A stretch of DNA of 64,000 bases from Candidatus Endonucleibacter sp. (ex Gigantidas childressi) (GCA_030674875.1 JASXSU010000002.1:1-64000), one strand, 5' to 3'; counted from the stretch's first letter, positions 30,040 through 39,723 are shown. Program-made: numbers and translations. Notes: generated from the sequence alone by a model not told the origin.

Positions 30040-31100
30040 CCTGTGTTTACCCATTATCAGGACGGGTGTTTTGAAATTAAAATCTTTTCTTGGCCGAGAA
30101 TTAAGCCGCATCAATGCTCCCTTCACCTCTATCTGACCGACCTTATTGAAGCCTGTATTATTTGGAAAATATTGTCGTAGCAAGCCATTGGTGTTCTCAT
30201 TTAACCCTCGCTCCCAAGAGCTGTAGGGGTGCGCAAAGTAAACCTCTGCCGATAATGCTTGACTGATTTTCTCATGGTACGAAAACTATTCCCCGTTGTC
30301 AGCCGTAATGGTGTGAACAATATCCTTAAATGGGTTGAGCAAGCTGATCGTAGCCTTGGTCACATCTGCTGCGCTTTTGCTGTTCACCTGAGCTGAGACC
30401 GCGTACTTCGTGACCCGCTCGACGATAGTTACCAAAGCCCCGCTATGCCCATTGCCAATGACGGTATCAATCTCCCAGTCTCCGATACGCAATTTATCGT
30501 CAACGATCTCTGGGCGATCATCTATGCTGACGCGGTTCTTTATCTGGCCGCGCGTTGATTTGCCGTTTCGTCGCTTTTCATACTTCTTGCCCTGCCGACA
30601 AAGATGCATGTAAAGATCGCCGCCAGCCTGCTTATTCGCCCAAATATGCAGGTAGATGCTTTCATAGCTATACCCAAAGCATTTCAAATTGCTACTAAGC
30701 AGCAAGTAAGCGAAGCCCCGTGAGCCTACGAGTAGTAGGTGATCTGGGTGAGCGAACGCAGCCAACAACGTAGCAACTTGAAAGGCGACGGGTATAATCA
30801 GTCGTTCCTGATCATTTAGCAACCAACCGGAAATCTGCTCTGGGATCCATTCTACACGCAGCTTTGATTCAATCAGCGAGATCATTTTTGGCGTCATTCT
30901 ACTCGCCCGAGCCGACTCTGTACGCCGCCTATCTGTTCGGCCTTGTGCTTGCCTATGCCTATATCCACGTCCGCCAGTATTCCTTGCCAACTCACGGCTC
31001 ACCGTGGGATGGCTGGCGCCAATGATCTCCACTATCTCCCTTTGGCTGCAGCCTTTTTTCTTTAGTGCGTAAATCTGGCATCGTTGTTCGTAAGCAAGTT
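30040..31100 (-). pseudogene. IS30-family (type 2) transposase pseudogene
   Basis: Order: N-terminal YEQRCQIYALKKKGCSQREI preceded by in-frame TAA codons, HTH with SHPTVSRELARN, WIPEQISGWLLNDQERL, the ERIC-derived 42 residues, then SYESIYLHIWANKQAGGDLY and DDE core GDWEIDTVIGNGHSGALV and TADNGE followed by a TAG (30284-30286) where the fragment at 5.5 kb has an open codon. The C-terminus continues beyond the stop. Not functional as it stands. Confidence 0.8.
30671..30794. repeat. ERIC-like 124-bp element in IS30 type 2 transposase
   Basis: TA duplicated at 30669-30670 and 30795-30796. Excision restores LISYES. Read with the gene it is in the same phase as in IS30 type 1 and encodes almost the same 42 residues, at an unrelated site of a different transposase. 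Confidence 0.9.
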
Positions 31101-31217
31101 ATTAGTAAGTTATCGTCATCACTTCATCTCTTGCCGAAGAAAAGGGTAGGAGCTTACCTTCAGCTGGCCCTTTCTTCTACCTAGTCAAGTTATGCACTTC
31201 AGATTTGAATCCGCCAT

Positions 31218-31829
31218 AGATTAATAGAAGAAGACGCTATTATCTCGGCGGCCTCCTGCACTACAAATGCAATCACTCCTATTTTAAAAGGCATCAATGA
31301 TCGTTTCGGCATCAATAACAGTCATATTGAAACGGTACATTCTTATACAAATGATCAAAATCTGATAGATAATTACCATAAGGAAGAGCGGCGCGGTCGA
31401 AGTGCTACTCTTACTATGGTTATTACTGAAACTGGTACAACAAGCGCTGTGGGTAGGGCTTTGCATGAACTACAGGGAGGGTTAACTGGGGGGCTGCTAG
31501 GGTGCCAACCCCCCAATGTTTCGTTAGCAATACTGAACCTTAATCTTTATAAAAATACAACAATTGATGAGGTGAATGATTATATGTAGGGAATAGCCCT
31601 CCATTCTGACTTGCAAAAACAAATTGATTTTGTTTATTCGTCCGAAATAGTATCCAGTGATTTTGTTCGTAGCCGGAGTGCGGGTATTATTGATGGACGG
31701 ACGACGATTGTTGATGGTAGTCGGTGTGTTCTTTATGTATGGTATGACAATGAATTTGATTATAGCTGTCAGATAAATAGAATTTTGCAATTTATGTCTG
31801 GATCAATGCATCCGTCCATTCCCGCTTAA
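31218..31829 (+). pseudogene. Glyceraldehyde-3-phosphate dehydrogenase, 5'-truncated pseudogene
   Basis: Starts with the catalytic Cys segment AASCTTNAITPILKGINDRF, then IETVHSYTNDQNLIDNYHKE and TTSAVGRALHELQGGLTG. A frame change at a run of six C (about 31512-31517) spoils VPTPNVSLAILNLNL, and an in-frame TAG follows NDYM (31588). The C-terminus SRCVLYVWYDNEFDYSCQ is clear and the frame ends at 31829. The NAD-binding half is missing, removed with the IS30 insertion at 31214. It resembles the long GAPDH of marine gammaproteobacteria. A functional copy is presumably elsewhere. Confidence 0.85.
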
Positions 31830-31884
31830 TATTGTGGTTTGGCGGGTTTGTCTTTGGCGCATTGATGGTGAAGTCATATGCTCC

Positions 31885-32004
31885 ACTTTACGGTGTGTGG
31901 TTGCTGACTGCTCTATAATCCCAATCACCTGCTACTTGTAGGCTCTTGGGGGTGGGCAGCTCGTTTCTGGCTATCATTACTTTCAATGGTGACGGGGATA
32001 GATA
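31885..32004. repeat. Divergent ERIC-like repeat
   Basis: Contains CCAATCACCTGCTACTTGTA and TTACTTTCAATGGTGACGGG, the core and right arm of the intergenic ERIC-like family; left arm poorly kept. It lies between the GAPDH pseudogene and the end of the 817-aa gene. Confidence 0.55.
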
Positions 32005-32008
32005 TTTA

Positions 32009-34462
32009 CTAATATCTAGCTTTTTTCCACTTATCGTTAATCAATTTGTTTAATTGGATGTTGTAATCAATAACGAATACTTTGCTTTTAACGTTTTTAG
32101 CATCATATTTAACATCAATACTTTTATCATCATTTTCATTAATATGTATTTCAAGGTGTGGCATAGGAGTTATAGTTAGTTTTTTTGGGTGTTGTGATGA
32201 TTGTAGATGGCCGGTAATAGATTCATTAATTATGGTTTCTACTTTATCAAAGATGTCTTTTTCCTTGTTTTTATGTGTATTATTTATTACAGATGCTATT
32301 GGCGTGTTTGTTTTTGTGTTGTTGTCATAATTATTATTGTAGACAGCAGAATGTGTTTCTGTTTTATTCAGATCTTGTATAGGCTTGCTATCTTGAGTTG
32401 AATGGTTATTGGCATGAACTATATTTTTGATTCGTTCTACTTCAGCATCCCGGTTTGATTTAATAGCATTCCATTTTTCATCAATTTGTGACTTTTGGTT
32501 TTTTAAGTCAGATTCTACTTGCATTTTAGCTTCTGTATTATTGTCTGCATTATCGATGGAATCATAAAGATGTGCTTCTGTTTTATTCAGATCTTGCATA
32601 GGCTTGCTATCTTGAGTTGAATGATTATTGGCATGAACTATATTTTTGATTCGTTCTATTTCAGCATCCAGGTTTGATTTAGTAGCATTCCATTTTTCAT
32701 CAACTTGTGACTTTTTGTTTTTTAAGTCAGATTCTACTTGCGTTTTAGCTTCTGTATTATTGTCTGCATTATCGATGGAATCATAAAGATGTGCTTCTGT
32801 TTTATTCAGATCTTGTATAGGCTTGCTATCTTGAGTTGAATGGTTATTGGCATGAACTATATTTTTGATTCGTTCTACTTCAGCATCCAGGTTTGATTTA
32901 GTAGCATTCCATTTTTCATCAACTTGTGACTTTTTGTTTTTTAAGTCAGATTCTACTTGCGTTTTAGCTTCTGTATTATTGTCTGCATTATCGATGGAAT
33001 CATAAAGATGTGCTTCTGTTTTATTAAAAGTTTGTATCGGCTTGCGACCTTGAGTTGAATGGTTATTGGCATGAACTATATTTTTGATTCGTTCTACTTC
33101 AGCATCCCGGTTTGATTTAATAGCATTCCATTTTTCATCAACTTGTGACTTTTGGTTTTTTAAGTCAGATTCTACTTGCGTTTTAGCTTCTGTATTATTG
33201 TCTGCATTATCGATGGAATCATAAAGATGTGCTTCTGTTTTATTAAAAGTTTGTATCGGCTTGCGACCTTGAGCTACATGGATGCTTTCAATCACAATAT
33301 TTTTGGTTTTTTTTATTTCAGCGTCCAGCTCTGCTTTAATGGTCTTCCATTTGTCATCAATTTGTAACTTTGATTCTTTTTCCCCGAGAGTTTCACGCAC
33401 AACATCCAAAGTTAACTTTTCAACGTACGCTTGAGTTTCTAACTCTGTCTTTGTCGTTTCAATTATTCTTTTAAAATTACTGGACTTCCATTCCTGGTAT
33501 TTTTCTTCTAGGTTTAAGGCGTTTAAGTTTCCGCTCCTTCTAAGCTCACTTATTTTTTTATATAATGCCAGTGTTTTTTTCTCCATTATCTTTTTCTTTT
33601 CTTTTGCCGTTGTTTTTTTTACTTTTGGTTGGGCTAGCTTTTTATCATGAGTTTTCTTAGGTTCTATTTCTTCATGTATCTGGTCGAGGTTGAAATCTAT
33701 TATTGTTTTTGCTAGCGCGTATCTGTCAGTTGGAAGATTCTCAGGGAAGTGAGAATAGTTTCTTTTATAGTTATTGGATGCGCACTCATTCAATATTTCT
33801 TCGTTTTCAGGTGATATATTATTATCATATATATTGCTTTTTACTAGCTGAGCTCTTAATTCACCATTCATACCTAAAAGTTCTTTTTGAGCTCTATTGC
33901 TGAGTTGGTCAGTAAAGACATCTAGGTTATGTTTTTTTTGTAGATTGTTTCTTGCATCAACCAAGGGTTGAAATAATTTGTGCCTAGAAAAATTAGAATT
34001 TGGGTCGGCGGTTTCTATTTGTTTTTCTAGTTGTGTCTCCTTGGTTATTGATGATATTGTTTTATTTATTTCTTTCTCTAACTTATTGTTTAAATATTTT
34101 TTTATAGATTGAGATTCGAATGTTTCTTCTGGGTTTCTGGTTTTAATTGAGAGTAGATCGGTTGGTTGTAAGTCTTTCAGTTGTGAGGATAAATACTTAA
34201 ATACGCCTTCACTTCCTTTTTCTTGATGAATTTTATCTAGCATTGACAATTTTTCTAAATTTCTTCTTGTGTACGTTGTTGGTTTGTTCGAAGGTATAGA
34301 AATATTTCTCATTGATAGGGGTTTGTCTGAGTAATTATCCTTGACTTTTCTTATAAGTTGTCTGACTTGTTTTGTAAGAATGTGTTTTGCTTTGTTTTTA
34401 GGTTCTATATTGCCAACATTGGTTAAATGCGTGGTTATTAACGGCGATACTCTATTTGGCAT
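32009..34462 (-). CDS. Large repeat-containing coiled-coil protein of unknown function
   Basis: 817 aa, charged and helical, no signal peptide or membrane segment. Residues 1-340 are unique (MPNRVSPLITTHLTNV, a Lys-rich stretch KKTTAKEKKKIMEKK near 290). Residues about 365-720 hold five tandem copies of a 73-residue unit (DEKWNATKSNLDAEVERIKN, then KTEAHLYDSIDNADNN, then ESDLKNKKSQ). The final 90 residues differ. AAGGA lies 7 nt before the ATG. Size, cytoplasmic look and repeats fit a host-directed effector in a T3SS-bearing bacterium, but no family is recognised and there is no direct evidence. Confidence 0.8.
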   Translation of the reverse strand: MPNRVSPLITTHLTNVGNIEPKNKAKHILTKQVRQLIRKVKDNYSDKPLSMRNISIPSNKPTTYTRRNLEKLSMLDKIHQEKGSEGVFKYLSSQLKDLQPTDLLSIKTRNPEETFESQSIKKYLNNKLEKEINKTISSITKETQLEKQIETADPNSNFSRHKLFQPLVDARNNLQKKHNLDVFTDQLSNRAQKELLGMNGELRAQLVKSNIYDNNISPENEEILNECASNNYKRNYSHFPENLPTDRYALAKTIIDFNLDQIHEEIEPKKTHDKKLAQPKVKKTTAKEKKKIMEKKTLALYKKISELRRSGNLNALNLEEKYQEWKSSNFKRIIETTKTELETQAYVEKLTLDVVRETLGEKESKLQIDDKWKTIKAELDAEIKKTKNIVIESIHVAQGRKPIQTFNKTEAHLYDSIDNADNNTEAKTQVESDLKNQKSQVDEKWNAIKSNRDAEVERIKNIVHANNHSTQGRKPIQTFNKTEAHLYDSIDNADNNTEAKTQVESDLKNKKSQVDEKWNATKSNLDAEVERIKNIVHANNHSTQDSKPIQDLNKTEAHLYDSIDNADNNTEAKTQVESDLKNKKSQVDEKWNATKSNLDAEIERIKNIVHANNHSTQDSKPMQDLNKTEAHLYDSIDNADNNTEAKMQVESDLKNQKSQIDEKWNAIKSNRDAEVERIKNIVHANNHSTQDSKPIQDLNKTETHSAVYNNNYDNNTKTNTPIASVINNTHKNKEKDIFDKVETIINESITGHLQSSQHPKKLTITPMPHLEIHINENDDKSIDVKYDAKNVKSKVFVIDYNIQLNKLINDKWKKARY
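32300..33370. repeat. 219-bp tandem repeats within the 817-aa gene
   Basis: The same block recurs at 32452, 32671, 32890, 33109 and, diverged, 33328: exact 219-bp spacing, so frame is kept. The middle copies are almost identical, pointing to recent unequal recombination; the outer ones are the most diverged. Confidence 0.9.
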
Positions 34463-34544
34463 AATAAGTCCTTACATATTATTAAATTATATTCCTTTCT
34501 ATTGTATTGTAGGCTATATAAATAAAAAAGTCTATGTGCAGGAC

Positions 34545-34621
34545 CTATGTACGGGACAAAACATTTAGCAGATCTAAAAACGTTGTTTGATCATTTTTTG
34601 TACAGTTGCTTTTGAGTACCC
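34545..34621. mobile_element. IS4-family end remnant, copy c
   Basis: CTATGTACGGGAC followed by the same 60 bp as at 4371 and 45552, cut off at GAGTACCC by IS30 type 3. Immediately upstream (34532-34544) is a near copy of the terminus, CTATGTGCAGGAC, as if two ends had abutted. Confidence 0.7.
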
Positions 34622-34627
34622 CTGGAT

Positions 34628-35728
34628 TCAAGCAATAAGTGCAATCGCCTGTCCTGTGTAGACTTCGAGTGGTGTCCACCCTCCTATACTCGTCGCCTTT
34701 CAATCTGCTACGTTATTGACTGCGCTCGCTCACCTCGATTACCTACTACTCGTAGGCTCATGGGGCTTCGCTTACTTGCCGCCTAGTAGCAACTTGAAAT
34801 CCTTTGGGTATAAAACCTTGCTAGGCATGGTATTGATCAACATTTCCATTGTCCTCACAGCGCCTTCTGTCAGATGACTCAACGCCCTTTTTTTAGGCCA
34901 GGTTCTCCGAATGATGCCATTGGTATTTTCGTTAGTTCCCCGCTGATAACTAACATAAGGCTTGGCAAAGTAAATATCTGCATTCATTGCTTTTACTACC
35001 TTTTCATGGGCTGCAAACTCACCACCATTATCTAGGGTGATTGTGCAGACCGATGACACCCGCTTCAGAAGCTTGATCATACTTTCAGCAACAATTTCGG
35101 CGTGTTTTGTATCAACCTTCCCTATTAAAGTTAACCGATTCTTGCGGTCTACAAGTGTCACCAGATGGGCATCCTGTCCATAAATAGTATCACCCTCCCA
35201 ATCGCCTAGACGAGACCGCAGATCAACAACTGCAGTCCGATCGGAAATATCGACGCGGTCTGGGATCGTGATACGCCCAGCCTTACGCTTACCACCTTTG
35301 CAGCGCCTCTTGCCAAAGCGGGGTAGATTCTTATACAAAGAGCCTTCACGCACCTTGTTAGTAGCAATACGTTTATAAACAGTGGTGTGGCTGAGTGCGA
35401 TGTCGGGCACTTACACCTTCATACGGAAACTGATATTTTCAGGAGACCAACCAAGCAATAGCCCTTTCTTTATTATGGGCATGTGTCGTTCATCTGTTTT
35501 GCTGATCTTTGTAGCTGTCACTCTATGCTGACTGGCTAGTGCGTGGGCGCTTTTAGCACCGTAACCATTATCACTGGCATTACGACTCAACTCTCGTGAT
35601 AAAGCACTCTCACTGATATCTACTGACACTGCGACTTCTTTCTGCATGTAGTCTGTTCCAAGAAGAGCCTCAATCTGATACCGTTGTCCTTGAGTCAGCT
35701 GCCTGTATTGCCTAGTTTGAGTGCTCAT
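34628..35728 (-). pseudogene. IS30-family (type 3) transposase, interrupted by stop and ERIC
   Basis: The first 105 codons (MSTQTRQYRQLTQGQRYQIE, HTH SVDISESALSRELSRN, LLGWSPENIS) end at a TAA (35411-35413). The same frame resumes with VPDIALSHTTVYKRI and the DDE core RLGDWEGDTIYGQDAHLVTL, LDNGGEFAAHEK, YFAKPYVSYQRGTNENTNG. An ERIC-like element then interrupts the last codons after MPSKVL, giving a stop 12 codons on; the original tail GGWTPLEVYTGQAIALIA lies beyond it. Confidence 0.85.
34687..34810. repeat. ERIC-like 124-bp element in IS30 type 3 transposase
   Basis: TA duplicated at 34685-34686 and 34811-34812. It lies in the opposite orientation, relative to the transposase, to the other four transposase copies, and it brings a stop. 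Confidence 0.9.
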
Positions 35729-36077
35729 TCTTGGCTTCCATTTTTAGTGTGATAGCTACAAATATACCGGCAGCTGGCTCACCTATAAAATTTCAGTCAA
35801 TTGCACTTATTATATTAATCCAGCCTAGCAGGTGACAAACAAGCAAAGCCCCCATGACCCAAGAAACGAATAAATAACTGAAATGAGTAAATAAGCCCAA
35901 AATCTCACATCTCCAACAGCACTAAATATGTTCACACCAGCCCCTACTCCTGCACCCCATAACCATAAGATACAAGATGAACTGGGAGAAACTCTGCACA
36001 GAAGCTACAATACTCAACAGGAAGCTCAAAAGCAGATATTTGCAGTATTTAACATTCATCCTTTTTATTCGTACCTA

Positions 36078-36197
36078 TATACCCGTTACCATTGAAGGTG
36101 GAGTAGGCGACAAACGAGCGAAGCCTTATGATCCTAGGAGCAGCAGGTGATTGGAATTAGCGAGAGCAGTCACCCACCTTCCAAGGGAGCGGGTATA
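36078..36197. repeat. ERIC-like intergenic repeat, well preserved
   Basis: TATACCCGTTACCATTGAAG to GGGAGCGGGTATA, with GGCGACAAACGAGCGAAGCC and GCAGGTGATTGGAATTAGCG. It ends 47 bp before mfd. The rest of 35824-36243 has half an element at about 35824-35870 and no gene. Confidence 0.75.
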
Positions 36198-36243
36198 TAC
36201 ACTATGGGCGGATTCACCGAACAAGTAGAGGCTAGCTGTAACA

Positions 36244-39200
36244 ATGATGGCGCAGACAAGAGTCAGCCTACCCCATAAAGCTGGGGAAAGGTTTTACTGG
36301 GGTAACCTTGCCGGAACTTTAGCATCTTATGCTGTTTACCTAGCGGCACAACAATCGGAAGGGTTGTTATTGGTTATCACACCAGATAGCGCCAAAGCCA
36401 TTGAACTCGAAGAAGAACTGAGTTTTTTTCTACAAGATAATAACGTTACCACTCATCAACTACCAGACTGGGAAACACTCCCTTACGACTGTTTTTCCCC
36501 TCACCATGATATTGTTGCCACTCGCCTAACAACCCTGTGCAAACTACCCCAGGCTAGGAGATCCATTTTAATAGCCTCCATAACAACCTTAATACACAAA
36601 ATTAGTCCTGAATCATTTCTTCAGTCTGAGAGTTTTCTATTAAAAAAAGGGGAAACCTTTTCATTAGAGCTACGACGCAAACAATTTGAGCAAGCCGGAT
36701 ACAGATGCGTCGACACGGTTTACGAACATGGCGAATTTGCTATTCGAGGAGCGATTACTGACATTTACCCCATGGGTTCAAAATTACCGTTTCGGATAGA
36801 CTTGTTTGATGACGAAATCGATAGCATCAGAACTTTTGACCCAGAGTCTCAACAATCAATTGCTCAAATAGATCAGATCAAGTTATTACCAGCCCACGAG
36901 TTCCCTATGGATAAAGCCAACCGAGACAAGTTCAAAGCTAATTTCAGGGAAGCCTTTAATGTCGATCACAGAACATGTCCAATTTATCAAGATATCGGAG
37001 ATGGCATAGCAAGCCCTGGAATCGAGTACTATCTCCCCTTATTCTTCGATGAAACAGCCACACTTTTCGACTATTTACCTAAAAACACCTGCATCATGTT
37101 AGACAGCAGCACTCAACCCTCAATCGAGAAATTTCTTGGGGATGCCAACGAACGATATCAAAACAGAAAAGTCGATCCACTCCGACCCTTGCTACCACCT
37201 GATCAGCTTTTTTTAAGAACAGAAGAGTTTTATAATCTAGTCAATGAATACCCAAGAATCACTCTATCTACTACGCCACTTAAAGAAAAACAAGGACGCT
37301 TAAACTTCACACAGAAAACCATTCCAGATTTAACCCTAAGTGCCAAATCAGACACACCTCTAGCCCCATTAGAATCATTTATGGCAGAGTCGGAACGTAT
37401 CCTGTTTATTGCAGAAAGTCCTGGTCGCAAAGAAGCTCTTCTAACTATTTTAAAAGACCAAAACATTATACCAAAATCCTATGATAACTGGCAGCAGTTC
37501 CGTCAAAGCCAAGATAAAACGGGTATTACTATAGGCTCTTTGAACGATGGATTCTTCATTGAAGAAGATAATTTAACACTAATTCCCGAGTCCCTGTTAT
37601 TGGGCCAACGGGTGATGCAACAACGGCGCCGAAAAAATTCATCTTCTTACCATACAGACCAAATAATACGCAACCTTACTGCATTGCACATAGGTGCTCC
37701 GGTAGTGCACATTGATCATGGTGTAGGACGCTATCGCGGCCTACAAACCTTGGGAGCAGAAGAGCTGAAAGAGGAGTTCCTTACCCTAGAGTATGCCGAC
37801 GAAGCCAAGCTCTATGTTCCCGTAGCATCGCTTCACTTAATCGCTCGCTACAATGGCTCAGACGACGATCATGCACCTCTTCACCGTCTAGGGAGTGATC
37901 ATTGGAGAAAAGCTAGAAAAAAAGCGGCAGAAAAAGCCAGAGATGTTGCTGTAGAGCTACTGGATATCTATGCCCGCAGAGAATCCATGGAAGGCTATAC
38001 ATTTACTTCGCCAGACCAACAGTATCTGACATTTACTGCCGCCTTCCCTTTTGAGGAAACCCCGGATCAACAACAAACCATAGAGTCTGTCATAGCCGAT
38101 ATGTGCTCTCACTCACCCATGGATAGACTGGTTTGTGGTGATGTGGGATTTGGCAAAACAGAAGTAGCCATGCGTGCCACTTTTCTTGCTATACAAGATA
38201 GTAAACAGGTGGCCATTCTAGTTCCAACAACATTACTTGCCCAACAGCACTTTAACAGCTTCAAAGATAGATTTGCCGACTGGCCAGTAGAAATTGACGT
38301 GATTTCAAGATTTCGTACTACAAAAGAAATACAGAATTTGAAAGAACGCCTAAAAAATGGTCAACTTGATATTATCATAGGAACCCATAAAATTCTTCAA
38401 GACCAACTGAAATTCAAGGACCTTGGCCTACTTATTATTGACGAAGAACATCGTTTTGGGGTACGACACAAAGAAAAACTAAAATCCTTGCGAACACGGG
38501 TAGATATCCTAACCTTAACTGCCACCCCAATACCTAGAACTCTGAATATGGCTATGTCTGGCATTCGAGATCTGTCCATTATAGCCACCCCTCCAGCGCG
38601 TCGCCTCTCCGTGAAAACATTTGTTCGAGAAAAAAACAAGCTCTTAATTCGGGAAGCCATACTTCGAGAATTATTAAGAGGAGGACAAGTATATTATCTT
38701 CACAACGAAGTCAATACTATCGAAAATACTGCCCAAGAGTTACAAGAACTGATTCCCGAAGCAAGAGTCGCAATTGGTCACGGCCAATTGCGAGAGCGGG
38801 AACTCGAACGGGTGATGTCCGATTTTTATCATAAACGATTCAATGTGTTGGTTTGTACCACCATCATTGAAACCGGGATTGATGTTCCTAACGCCAATAC
38901 TATTATTCTTAATCGAGCTGATAAATTTGGGCTTGCTCAATTACATCAACTCAGGGGCCGGGTTGGCCGCTCTCATCACCAGGCTTATGCTTACCTACTA
39001 ACGCCAACGGTAAAATCCATGACAACAGACGCCTGCAAAAGACTGGAAGCTATCTGTGACGCCCAGGATCTTGGTGCTGGATTCATGCTTGCTTCAAATG
39101 ATTTGGAAATAAGAGGTGCCGGAGAATTACTAGGAGAAGGCCAAAGTGGACAAATTCAAAACATTGGTTTTACCATGTATACTGAAATGCTTAAAAAGGC

Positions 39201-39723
39201 TGTAGATGCCATTCGAAAAGGAGAAACACCAAATCTTGAAAAACCACTAGCCCATGGCGTGGAAGTTAATCTCCGAGTACAAGCCTTGCTGCCTGATGAC
39301 TATATTCATGATATTCACAGCCGCTTGGTTTTATACAAACGCATTGCTGCCTCAGAAGCAGACAAGGAACTGCGAACACTACAGGTGGAAATGATAGATC
39401 GGTTTGGCCTTCTGCCGCAACCTGCTAAAAATCTGTTCACACAAGCACACATCAAACTTAAAGCACAAGCACTTGGCGTACAAAAGCTAGATGCAGGCCC
39501 AACACAGGCACGCTTTGAGTTTGAAAGCCAGCCAAAGGTTGATCCAATGATAATTATTCAGTTAATACAGTCACAATCGGCCGCATTCAGGCTGGAAGGC
39601 AATAACATCTTAAAATATAGCGGCTCTATGGAAGCAGATGAAGAACGCTTTAAGCAAATTGAAAATGTGCTAAATCAACTTGCAGGCCAAAAAACACGAA
39701 AAACAAAGCCAAAGAATGTGTAA
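36244..39723 (+). CDS. mfd: Transcription-repair coupling factor
   Basis: 1159 aa. Mfd displaces stalled RNA polymerase and recruits UvrA. The UvrB-like N-terminal domains are followed by the RNA-polymerase interaction domain (HIDHGVGRYRGLQTLG, about 490-540), the RecG-like translocase with GDVGFGKTEVAMRA (Walker A), IIDEEHRFGVRHKEKLK (DEEH box), TATPIPRTLNMAMSGIRDLS and QLRGRVGRSHHQAYAYLL, and the C-terminal regulatory domain. Full length and intact; csiV follows, as in pseudomonads. Confidence 0.97.
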   Translation: MMAQTRVSLPHKAGERFYWGNLAGTLASYAVYLAAQQSEGLLLVITPDSAKAIELEEELSFFLQDNNVTTHQLPDWETLPYDCFSPHHDIVATRLTTLCKLPQARRSILIASITTLIHKISPESFLQSESFLLKKGETFSLELRRKQFEQAGYRCVDTVYEHGEFAIRGAITDIYPMGSKLPFRIDLFDDEIDSIRTFDPESQQSIAQIDQIKLLPAHEFPMDKANRDKFKANFREAFNVDHRTCPIYQDIGDGIASPGIEYYLPLFFDETATLFDYLPKNTCIMLDSSTQPSIEKFLGDANERYQNRKVDPLRPLLPPDQLFLRTEEFYNLVNEYPRITLSTTPLKEKQGRLNFTQKTIPDLTLSAKSDTPLAPLESFMAESERILFIAESPGRKEALLTILKDQNIIPKSYDNWQQFRQSQDKTGITIGSLNDGFFIEEDNLTLIPESLLLGQRVMQQRRRKNSSSYHTDQIIRNLTALHIGAPVVHIDHGVGRYRGLQTLGAEELKEEFLTLEYADEAKLYVPVASLHLIARYNGSDDDHAPLHRLGSDHWRKARKKAAEKARDVAVELLDIYARRESMEGYTFTSPDQQYLTFTAAFPFEETPDQQQTIESVIADMCSHSPMDRLVCGDVGFGKTEVAMRATFLAIQDSKQVAILVPTTLLAQQHFNSFKDRFADWPVEIDVISRFRTTKEIQNLKERLKNGQLDIIIGTHKILQDQLKFKDLGLLIIDEEHRFGVRHKEKLKSLRTRVDILTLTATPIPRTLNMAMSGIRDLSIIATPPARRLSVKTFVREKNKLLIREAILRELLRGGQVYYLHNEVNTIENTAQELQELIPEARVAIGHGQLRERELERVMSDFYHKRFNVLVCTTIIETGIDVPNANTIILNRADKFGLAQLHQLRGRVGRSHHQAYAYLLTPTVKSMTTDACKRLEAICDAQDLGAGFMLASNDLEIRGAGELLGEGQSGQIQNIGFTMYTEMLKKAVDAIRKGETPNLEKPLAHGVEVNLRVQALLPDDYIHDIHSRLVLYKRIAASEADKELRTLQVEMIDRFGLLPQPAKNLFTQAHIKLKAQALGVQKLDAGPTQARFEFESQPKVDPMIIIQLIQSQSAAFRLEGNNILKYSGSMEADEERFKQIENVLNQLAGQKTRKTKPKNV

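Larger units (their letters stand above)
29993..31214 (-). mobile_element. IS30-family (type 2) element, complete ends
   Basis: Terminal inverted repeats GCGGATTCAAATTTCAAGTG (left) and GCGGATTCAAATCTGAAGTG (right, inverted) bound 1222 bp, of which 126 are an ERIC-like insertion. It has cut into an IS3 remnant on the left and a GAPDH gene on the right, and no target duplication is visible, so a deletion accompanied or followed insertion. Confidence 0.88.
34622..35823 (-). mobile_element. IS30-family (type 3) element with ERIC-like insertion
   Basis: Inverted ends CTGGATTCAAGCAATAAGTG (left) and CTGGATTAATATAATAAGTG (right, inverted) bound 1202 bp, including 126 bp of ERIC insertion. It is inserted in an IS4 end; the rest of that IS4 is absent to the right. 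Confidence 0.88.

Noticed and set aside
32300-33370. 219-bp repeats considered as intergenic satellite
   Set aside because: They are in frame in a long continuous coding sequence with a ribosome-binding site.
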